Below are positions 1 to 5,550 of a stretch of DNA of 7,612 nucleotides, piece by piece. This stretch comes from Chloroflexota bacterium (GTDB lineage: Bacteria > Chloroflexota > Anaerolineae > B4-G1): positions 1 to 7,612 of the forward strand of contig QMOE01000092.1 of the NCBI GenBank assembly GCA_003648125.1. Reading direction: 5' to 3'. A program made the translations under genes and the position numbers. A model generated the notes under the pieces. It worked only from the letters and a program-made list of their open reading frames with translations. It made no database searches and was not told where the DNA came from. Positions within the stretch are counted from its first letter, which is position 1. Every line of letters begins with the position of its first letter.

Positions 1-28
1 ATCAATCTATTAGCCAGTGTTTCACTAG

Positions 29-58
29 CCGACGTATTGGTCGGTAACCCTCCCGCAG
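29..58. repeat. Solo copy of the dispersed repeat core with a small hairpin
   Basis: A short hairpin, CCGAC/GTCGG with a 6-nt loop (29-44), leads directly into a copy of the core CCCTCCCGCAG. The 18 nt at 41-58 (TCGGTAACCCTCCCGCAG) recur exactly at 7436-7453, at the 3' end of the metal ATPase gene. Unlike the other copies, this one has no inverted partner of its own nearby. It shows that the repeat unit is longer than the palindromic core. No coding function is suggested. Confidence 0.6.
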
Positions 59-67
59 ATGTGAAAT

Positions 68-219
68 GGGCGTGTTTCAACGGAGTTGGGGACCCTCCCG
101 CAGGTTGAACTCAAAGGCGATTTATGCGCGGATTTGTCTTCAAAAACCGAGTGTTTGGATATCGAAAATGGCAACCTGCGGGAGGGTTGCCCACTTTCCA
201 ACTGAAATGAAACGCACCC
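68..219. repeat. Palindromic dispersed repeat element, about 150 bp
   Basis: A perfect 16-bp inverted repeat (92-107 against 172-187, core ACCCTCCCGCAGGTTG) encloses 64 nt. Further complementarity lies outside it: AGTTGG at 84-89 pairs with CCAACT at 198-203, and an imperfect pair joins 68-78 to 209-219. The whole element can therefore fold as a nested palindrome, like a non-autonomous MITE-like unit or a structured intergenic repeat. The same core recurs as inverted pairs at 3023-3082 and 7442-7481. Open frames across it are artefacts of the repeat. Confidence 0.75.
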
Positions 220-409
220 AAATGGTTTTCCCGTCCCCCACTTGCCGGCGGATTTGGGCCGAAAATGGGCTTCTTCTCCCCACCCGTGGGGCTTTGAACA
301 CGGGCCAAGCCAACTTTACCAAACCGGCGAGAAGTTAGCGATAGCCGCCTACCGCCAAGAACGCGAAAGCAAGACCACACTTGCATACACAAGTTGGGCC
401 AACCAAATT
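220..409. other. Gene-free stretch between repeat and STAND gene
   Basis: No credible gene is seen on either strand. There are two weak stem-loops: CCCCAC/GTGGGG with a 2-nt loop at 278-291, and ACTTG/CAAGT at 379-394, just downstream of the minus-strand STAND gene. Neither is followed by a T-tract on the minus strand, so I do not call a terminator. Confidence 0.5.
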
Positions 410-2365
410 CTACCCTTGCTCGCTCAACAAGCCTCGAACCTGTTCTAAAACAGTTCTGACCTGATCGGTAAACGGATGGGCAGGAATAAACTGTTCAACC
501 AACTCCAATGTTTGTGTAATAAGCGCTTCCGCTTCTTGTAACCTGCCTTCTTGCGCCCATCTCATCCCTAACCCCCAATAAGTGTTGGCCTGTCCCACCC
601 GGTCGCCGACTTGTTTGTATAGCGCTAGACCTGCCTCCAAGTCATTCAAACCAGCTTCACCATCTCCGGTGTCCAATTTCATAAAGCCGATGGCCTGCAA
701 GGTGTTCGCTTCCCCCAGCCGGTCGCCGACCGCACGGAACAGCCGCAGCGCTGCCTGGTAACTCTCCAGCGCCGCCTCGTTTTCATCCTTAAAGCGTTGC
801 ACATCCCCGATGGCCTTCCGCGTGTTCGCTTCCCCCAGCCGGGAGCCGACCGCACGGAACAGCCGCAGCGCTGCCTGGTAACTCTCCAGCGCCGCCTCGT
901 TTTCATATCGCCAACGATGCCACTGACCACGCCAAAAAGTCACTTCGGCCCTGTGCTGGGAGGTAGGGTGTTGTTCTGGACGCTCGGCCACGTCCAGCAA
1001 AGCAGCCCACTTTGCCCAATTTCGGTGGAGATAGGCAGCGTGCACAGCATTATACCAGTCTTGCGGCGCCTCGTCATCGCCCGCCATCAACCGATGATAC
1101 AGTGTTTCTATCGGATCACCCTGTCCAGCAAAATACGATGCCGCACGAGTATGAAATTCCCGGTAAGCGGTTGGTTGGTGAGTCCGCAAGTAGGCGTTTT
1201 GCACCTGGCGCAGCAAATCGTGGCAAGCTAACCCTTCCCCCACACGGGCCGGAGCCACGAAACTGTAGCGCCGTAACTGCTCATAAGTGTCATCGTCAAG
1301 CGCCGGAACGGTTTCCGGCAACGTGTGGGCCAGAATGTCCTGATTGAACCGCCTCAACAGCGCTCCCCAGCGCACTACCTCTTTTAAGGGTGACTCAAGC
1401 CGCTCCAGTATCCGGACGGTCAACCACGAAACGGCCTCTTCATGCCCTGACAAGGCGGGAATATCCTCGATGGCTATCGGCAAGCCGCTTTTGAGCGCAT
1501 CTTGCCACAGGTTGCCCGCCATTTCTGTAATCAGCGGGTGCCCGTAAGCGAGACGTTGAAAAACGGCACTCCGCCAGGCAGCGTCAGTTACTCCCAGGCT
1601 CGTCAGCAATCTATCGCTATCCTCCGCCGAGAACGGCCCCAAATCTCGTTGCTCACGATTGCGCCGAGGAATACCGGTCAATCTGTTTCGCCCGGCCGCA
1701 ATCACCCGCAAACCGGGAAGCCGATCAGTAGCAGTCTTTAACCATTGCCACAACCAGCCGCTAAAAGCCTTGTCGCCTGCCTGTTCCAATAACTCACAGG
1801 TGTCAAAGAAAAGAGCGATGTCGGCAGAGTAATAGGTCTGTTCCAACGCATCAAGTAATCCGCCAGCGGTTTGATGTCGGGCTCGTTCGTCAGCTTTTCT
1901 TAACGCAACGGCAACATCCAGATTGGCAGTAATGGGGCTTTGACTAATCTGTCCCCCTTCGCCAGCGCTCTGCGTGATGGTTACTCGCAGTGATTGCTTG
2001 ACAGACTCGAACCAGGCTTCCGCCTCTTTGGAAACAGTGACATACGCCGGGTGGCGGTGCAGGTGTAATTGGGTCGCTAACTCCAATAGCAAAGAGCGCC
2101 AATCTGTACGCAATGGCAAACCAGTATCACCTTCAAAATCTATCAAGGCGTAGGCCATTTGTCGTGGCTTGCACCGAGTTTCAATTAAAAAGTCAACAAG
2201 CGTGCTTTTCCCCACGCCGCTTATACCGTCAAAGGCCAGAAAATGGGGCGAAGAACGCCCCGCATCCCAGAGCGCATCAAATGCGGCAATCGCGCCATCC
2301 CGGTCGGTAAAGTGTTGCAGGCGAAAGGGGAGTTGAGAATTAGCTGAGTTTGATTGGGCTGTCAT
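410..2365 (-). CDS. STAND-type P-loop ATPase with C-terminal TPRs
   Basis: A cytoplasmic signal-transducing ATPase/switch protein of 651 aa. A Walker A motif (GISGVGKST, residues 47-55) is followed by a Walker B-like strand ending in Asp (IALFFD, to 188), a sensor-like VIAAGR (Arg 226) and the GHPL motif (275-278) typical of STAND/NB-ARC-like ATPases. A winged-helix-like region follows, and from about residue 470 there are helical TPRs with 40-residue spacing, two of them nearly identical. No enzymatic effector domain is fused. I chose the ATG at 2365 because AAGGAAG lies 8 nt upstream. An in-frame ATG at 2521 would add 52 residues translated out of the upstream gene; an ATG at 2410 is a weaker alternative. 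The start overlaps the membrane-protein gene by 26 nt, implying translational coupling. Residues 128-145 carry a Gly-rich motif shared with that partner. By family analogy it senses a ligand through the TPRs; the ligand is unknown. Confidence 0.85.
   Translation of the reverse strand: MTAQSNSANSQLPFRLQHFTDRDGAIAAFDALWDAGRSSPHFLAFDGISGVGKSTLVDFLIETRCKPRQMAYALIDFEGDTGLPLRTDWRSLLLELATQLHLHRHPAYVTVSKEAEAWFESVKQSLRVTITQSAGEGGQISQSPITANLDVAVALRKADERARHQTAGGLLDALEQTYYSADIALFFDTCELLEQAGDKAFSGWLWQWLKTATDRLPGLRVIAAGRNRLTGIPRRNREQRDLGPFSAEDSDRLLTSLGVTDAAWRSAVFQRLAYGHPLITEMAGNLWQDALKSGLPIAIEDIPALSGHEEAVSWLTVRILERLESPLKEVVRWGALLRRFNQDILAHTLPETVPALDDDTYEQLRRYSFVAPARVGEGLACHDLLRQVQNAYLRTHQPTAYREFHTRAASYFAGQGDPIETLYHRLMAGDDEAPQDWYNAVHAAYLHRNWAKWAALLDVAERPEQHPTSQHRAEVTFWRGQWHRWRYENEAALESYQAALRLFRAVGSRLGEANTRKAIGDVQRFKDENEAALESYQAALRLFRAVGDRLGEANTLQAIGFMKLDTGDGEAGLNDLEAGLALYKQVGDRVGQANTYWGLGMRWAQEGRLQEAEALITQTLELVEQFIPAHPFTDQVRTVLEQVRGLLSEQG
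686..906 (-). repeat. Tandem 120-bp duplication encoding two TPR units
   Basis: Two copies lie exactly 120 nt apart inside the STAND gene. The segment 702-786 matches 822-906 at all but two positions (723-724), including a 62-nt identical run (725-786 against 845-906). Each encodes the same 40-residue TPR unit (NEAALESYQAALRLFRAVG and following). Identity at third codon positions points to a recent duplication or gene conversion that keeps the reading frame. A third, diverged unit follows toward the C-terminus (about 567-680). Confidence 0.9.
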
Positions 2366-2675
2366 CAATACGGCTTCCTTTCCCGTTAGAGTGTTGCTCG
2401 ATTCGTGCATTACTTTGCCCTGGCGCACTGATGCCTGATTCACAGATAACGCCGCCTCTACCAGCCTTCTGGTAAACCTCAACCCGGCTGGTTGGCGACT
2501 CAGCTTTGGAGGGTTTTTCATCGGGGTTGCGCTTCATTTTGGCTTCCAGTGGGCCTGTCTTGGTCGTGACCTCTGTAACCTTGAACCCCGCTTTGTAAAG
2601 TAACCACGCAACAACAGCAACGATGACAACGATGATGAAACCCACAACGATTAACACAACGGCGACAGAATTCAT
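2340..2675 (-). CDS. Small single-pass membrane protein, partner of the STAND ATPase
   Basis: A 111-aa protein of unknown family. Residues 4-27 form one very hydrophobic helix (VAVVLIVV...VAWLL), followed by KVTEVTTKTGPLEAKM, a charged/proline linker (about 47-63) and a C-terminal tail. The tail has two copies of an 18-residue Gly-rich motif, at 65-82 and 91-108, ending GGVICESGI and GSRIDDSPI. The likely topology is N-terminal anchor with a tail of short beta-strands, perhaps a small beta-solenoid. The start at 2675 is set by GGAGGTG about 6 nt upstream; an earlier ATG at 2708 lies in the promoter -10 and has no such site. It is first in the operon and overlaps the STAND gene by 26 nt. A membrane effector or docking role is inference; no enzymatic domain is visible. 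Confidence 0.8.
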   Translation of the reverse strand: MNSVAVVLIVVGFIIVVIVAVVAWLLYKAGFKVTEVTTKTGPLEAKMKRNPDEKPSKAESPTSRVEVYQKAGRGGVICESGISAPGQSNARIEQHSNGKGSRIDDSPIKLS

Positions 2676-2695
2676 AACAGCACCTCCATATCCAC
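2676..2695 (-). promoter_or_regulatory. Strong ribosome binding site for the membrane protein
   Basis: Read on the minus strand, GGAGGTG precedes the ATG at 2675 by a short, optimal spacer. This near-perfect Shine-Dalgarno decides the start against the in-frame ATG 11 codons upstream. Confidence 0.75.
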
Positions 2696-2707
2696 CAACT
2701 TTCTTCA

Positions 2708-2736
2708 ATTATACAGGAAGTATCAAGTTTACAAAA
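2708..2736 (-). promoter_or_regulatory. Sigma-70-type promoter of the two-gene STAND operon
   Basis: On the minus strand there is a consensus -10 TATAAT (2708-2713). A weaker -35, TTTTGT (2731-2736), lies at 17-nt spacing; TTGTAA (2729-2734) at 15 nt is an alternative. Initiation near 2701 would give a leader of about 25 nt before the ATG at 2675, with the strong ribosome binding site inside it. Confidence 0.6.
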
Positions 2737-2780
2737 CCGGATGAGAAAGAACCACCAGTTACCTAACAGCCTTCACCGAT

Positions 2781-2995
2781 CACCGCGTCGCGGTGGGGAA
2801 GGAAGCTACCCCCAAACTGGCCCGGCTCCTCCTCCATTGCTGCAACACTCGGTACGGGTGGGTGGTTAGCCCTTTCCCGATGGGGACTTGCACCCCACCG
2901 TGGAGCAACAGATTGGCTCCACACGGCCCTTTGTTTCGGGCAAAAAGAGAGTGTCTTTCCCTATTCCTGCATCAAAACGATGATAGGGCATAATG
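2781..2995. other. Foldable non-coding segment with a three-way junction
   Basis: No convincing gene is seen between about 2740 and 3004. Instead there are compact stems. CACCGC/GCGGTG with a 3-nt loop lies at 2781-2795. A contiguous three-way junction spans 2876-2940: CCCGA (2876-2880) with TCGGG (2936-2940), TGGGG/CCCCA with a 7-nt loop (2881-2897), and GTGGAGC/GCTCCAC with a 9-nt loop (2900-2922). A fourth hairpin, CCTATTCCTGCATCAAAACGATGATAGG, spans about 2960-2988. The stems abut each other with almost no unpaired bases, as in a structured RNA, but the strand is undecided and I recognise no known RNA family. A 66-codon plus-strand frame crosses it and looks spurious. Confidence 0.4.
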
Positions 2996-3004
2996 GGTCA
3001 ACGT

Positions 3005-3102
3005 GGATTCGTGGGGTAAACCAGCCTCCCGCAGGTTCATACAGTTTACGGGGGATCAGGCGTCCTCAACCTGCGGGAGGCTCGTCCCTACCCCTCGAAT
3101 CC
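3005..3102. repeat. Nested palindromic dispersed repeat, 98 bp
   Basis: The inner arms AGCCTCCCGCAGGTT (3023-3037) and AACCTGCGGGAGGCT (3068-3082) are perfect 15-bp complements. The outer arms GGATTCGTGGGGTA (3005-3018) and TACCCCTCGAATCC (3089-3102) pair with one mismatch. The centre is 30 nt. It shares its core with the elements at 68-219 and 7442-7481 but has different outer arms. It lies 46 nt beyond the stop of the acetyltransferase gene and could act as a transcript-end structure, although no T-tract follows. Confidence 0.8.
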
Positions 3103-3148
3103 GTATAGAGCCGGCATAATCTACGCGCCACATCTTGGGCAGCCACGA

Positions 3149-3709
3149 TTAAATGCGAAGCCGCCCTTCTCTGACCATCGCCCAGACTTGGGGGGATTTG
3201 CGAGTTGCTTGCTCACAAGCAACAACCTTGAAGCCTGGCCGTTCGTAGAACGGCAAATTCTTCTCATTGGTTGTATCCAAGTAACAAGTCAAGGCATCCC
3301 GGTCGGCCCGCACCAGGACCTGGCGTAAAAGAGCACTCCCTACCTCTTGTCCTTGCCGTGATGGTTTCACTCCAACTCCGTACAAGTACCAGTGTGGTTC
3401 AGTAACCAAACGCTTGTGTAATTGCTCTGTGTAATCGGACAATATGATAATGCGTCTCATCTCTTGCCAAGTCAGTTTCAAGGGAAGCAAGAATAACCCC
3501 GTTCGTAATGCGCCTGTCGTATTGAATGCAAAGTGACTTGGCCCCAAACACATCGCAACACCATCCACCTCAAAGGTAGTATAGACACAACCATAACTCT
3601 GACCGTAACGCAGGAGTTTCTCAAAGAGCCAAGGCAAAACACGTGTCCGCTTGGTGACATTCGGGATGACAAAACGAAAGAACGGATCATCATAAAACGC
3701 ATGTGCCAT
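3149..3709 (-). CDS. GNAT-family N-acetyltransferase, N-terminus probably lost
   Basis: A 186-aa GCN5-related acetyltransferase that would move an acetyl group from acetyl-CoA to an unidentified substrate. The N-terminal helix MAHAFYDDPFFRFVIP, the acetyl-CoA motif A (GVGVKPSRQGQEVGSALL, 111-128) and the C-terminal NLPFYERPGFKVV (151-163) are all present. Motif A has Glu 122 where the usual (R/Q)xxGxG/A pattern has Gly, which may weaken CoA binding. No good ribosome binding site precedes the ATG at 3709. Homology-like sequence (FKQAAVV) continues upstream in frame to a TGA. One base fewer in the four-T run (3729-3732) would join it to an ATG at 3740, giving MRAFKQAAVVMAHAF. The start overlaps the degraded glycosidase frame by 20 nt. 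The gene may be frameshifted at its 5' end or translated from this internal ATG. Confidence 0.7.
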   Translation of the reverse strand: MAHAFYDDPFFRFVIPNVTKRTRVLPWLFEKLLRYGQSYGCVYTTFEVDGVAMCLGPSHFAFNTTGALRTGLFLLPLKLTWQEMRRIIILSDYTEQLHKRLVTEPHWYLYGVGVKPSRQGQEVGSALLRQVLVRADRDALTCYLDTTNEKNLPFYERPGFKVVACEQATRKSPQVWAMVREGRLRI

Positions 3710-4835
3710 AACGACAGCAGCTTGCTTGAAAAGCTCTCATTACCTTAAGATGACGAGGAATTGTAACCACCACCGACGACCCCAGCAAACAAGGGGTATG
3801 CAGGCGCACAACGCCCCCCTCTCCACGTGATGCGGGTTTGATTGCCGTCACCCAGACAGCAGGGGAATCGGTTGTGATAATGGAATCAGCACGGCTGCGC
3901 AGCGCTATATCTCTGGAATTACCCCAAGGACTTGTGATGTCCCTTGCCAAAAGATGAATGTCATTTTCTCTCCAATCACCATTTTCTGTGAATAAAAGAG
4001 CATATTCAAGAACACAAGTTTCACGCTCGTGTCCGCTGGCTGGATTGGCGGGGATACCAATCAGGCCGAACAATTTCTCCCTAATGGCGTTACGCACCGC
4101 CACCAATTCAAGTTGACCGTCTGGCTGGCAAGAGATTGCCCCTGGCATACGTTGGAAAATCGCAAGACCGCGGCCGACATTCTCGTCTCGAATGTAAACA
4201 AATTGATGCAGCGGCCAGAAAGTAGGATCATAAATCCGTTTTAGCGGACGAACGACTAGCCCACCGGGTGTATCCATCACCAGATTCTTTGCCGAGATAC
4301 TCGTTGAAAAACGCAGAGTGACAGAATGTCCCTCGGCAGCCTTGCCTTCAACGCGACAGTAAATTATCGGGGAGTCATTACTCAACCACATCTTGCGCAG
4401 AAACGTCTCGCCATCAAGTTCAACGCAGCCAACTACCTCCAAGTCACCATCGTGCTCCCTCACTTGCATTTGAGCCAAGTGGTCGCTAGCACGCCCGGAC
4501 TCTCTCCAGATGCCTCCGGCGAATTCGTATCCCATGCGCCATAGGCCGCCCGAATCACGGTAACTGACAAGATCGTTCGAAATGCCCGTGAGCAAAGAGA
4601 CCTTTGTGCTTTGAGATTGCAAGTTGACGATAGCTCCACCAAACGCTTTGTCCAACTCTATGCTGTAGTGGGCAGTTTTGACCAGGATACTACCATTCTC
4701 CTGCGACCAAGCTAAAGGCTTGGAACAGGCCGTGGTTATGTTTGATACAGGCAAAGCGAGAGCAAGACAATCTAATACCGTATTTACAGAAACTGCCGCC
4801 CGATCCAACAAAGGAATTTGCTCTTCTTCGACCAC
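3690..4835 (-). pseudogene. GH38 alpha-mannosidase-like gene, C-terminal half
   Basis: An open frame of 381 codons beginning at GTG 4835. From about residue 48 it resembles the C-terminal beta-sandwich region of family 38 glycoside hydrolases: NGSILVKTAHYSIELDKAFGGAIVNL opens the domain, then YRDSGGLWRMGYEFAGG (about 92-108), and a closing segment VWVTAIKPASRGEGGVVRLHTP typical of the family's end. It contains no catalytic HWD or DSFG, which lie in other frames at 4954-5298. Residues 1-45 are of doubtful authenticity, since they follow a frame change and an apparent deletion of the central catalytic region. Family members usually run to about 800-1000 residues. It is the downstream piece of one broken gene and probably makes no active enzyme. 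The last residues overlap the acetyltransferase gene. Confidence 0.75.
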
Positions 4836-5379
4836 CCAAAATCACAACCCGCAAAATACATTCCATCAATGCGTGTGGTGGCGGTGCGGTCAAAACCTGC
4901 GGCATTTAAAAGAGAAAGAGAAGGAAGCGTGGGGGTACTTCACTTCCAAAACTGTCTGTAAAATAAGCCACTTTGGGTTCTTGTTTCATGGCATTGGCAC
5001 GCAACCACTCTTGACCAACGAGAAAGTCACGCAGAATAGCTTCTGCGCTGGGAAGCAGTGTGTCGGCGGTAGTAACACCACTACTCGTCAGGCGCAAACG
5101 TCCGGCGTTGACCAAATCTCGAACAGTATCTCGCTGCGCCGGACAACGCTCCCAGTACATTCACAAGAAGAAAACACTCTCAATCGAGTAAACCCGCCGA
5201 GGTTCCCGCTGCAATTCACCTATAGCTTGGTCTAGATTGCGGCGTACAAATCGCTCGAAATAGGCTTCTGACGTTAGCAGCCAGTTGGGATCCCAATGAC
5301 TTGACTCGGAAAAGATTGTCACTCTCTCAGCATCATCAGGAATACCCAGGCGGCGACCAAGTTCGTGGTCTGTAGACAT
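4784..5379 (-). pseudogene. GH38 alpha-mannosidase-like gene, N-terminal half (broken)
   Basis: The catalytic N-terminal region of a zinc-dependent GH38 glycosidase. It starts at ATG 5379 with GGAG 9 nt upstream. HWD (residues 28-30, metal-binding His and Asp) is followed by RRVYSIESVFFL, an in-frame TGA (5161-5163), then MYWERCPAQRDTVRDLVNAGRLRL in the same frame, up to TDSFG (nucleophile Asp at 4954-4956). About 5 codons later the frame shifts: TPTLPSLSLLNAAGFDRTAT and then RIDGMYFAGCDF (4838-4936), which continue the family's order, are read in another frame that stops at 4784. The remaining central domain, which should hold the other metal-binding His, is missing before the C-terminal half. 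One nonsense codon, at least one frameshift and a deletion make this a pseudogene. Confidence 0.85.
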
Positions 5380-5394
5380 AAGAATCCGCTCCGT

Positions 5395-5550
5395 CTATAT
5401 GCAATTCCCAGCGATGCCCAACCGAACTTTGCCCCAACCCAGCAATCCCCGTTTCTTGGCATTCTCAGCACGTTGGTCTGTCGCCTGCTCGAAATTGGCA
5501 CGCAGCAATGCAAATAGGCGATCGGCGGATAGTAACTTGTTTGCAGCCAT
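5395..5550 (-). CDS. Small hypothetical protein, 51 aa
   Basis: An ORF that starts MAANKLLSADRLFALLRANF and ends GNCI. AAGGAGATG sits about 8 nt before its ATG, a good ribosome binding site. It ends 15 nt before the start of the broken GH38 gene, and a plausible promoter (5619-5646) lies about 60 nt upstream of its start, so it looks like the first gene of that operon. It has no membrane segment; residues 8-33 look helical and charged. The FEQATDQRAEN stretch faintly recalls the first residues of some transposases, but the rest does not follow, so I assign no function. It may itself be a remnant. Confidence 0.5.
   Translation of the reverse strand: MAANKLLSADRLFALLRANFEQATDQRAENAKKRGLLGWGKVRLGIAGNCI

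Noticed and set aside
41..187. Repeated CTCCCGCAGG units as a CRISPR array
   Set aside because: Copies are few, irregularly spaced and in opposite orientations, with no cas gene. They are palindrome arms.
2366..2521. 52-residue N-terminal extension of the STAND ATPase
   Set aside because: It is translated out of frame from the membrane-protein gene, which has its own strong ribosome binding site. A good Shine-Dalgarno sits directly before ATG 2365.
2876..2900. Cobalamin-riboswitch-like GGTGCAAGTCC on the minus strand
   Set aside because: Only this short string fits. The other conserved boxes are absent and no B12-related gene follows.
2793..2993. Plus-strand 66-codon ORF
   Set aside because: There is no convincing ribosome binding site, the composition is odd and it runs straight through the stem-loops of the three-way junction. 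It is better explained as non-coding structure.
5161..5163. Recoded TGA (selenocysteine or alternative code) in the GH38 frame
   Set aside because: No selenocysteine insertion hairpin was evident, GH38 enzymes are not known selenoproteins and the gene has a further frameshift and deletion, so a plain nonsense mutation is simpler.
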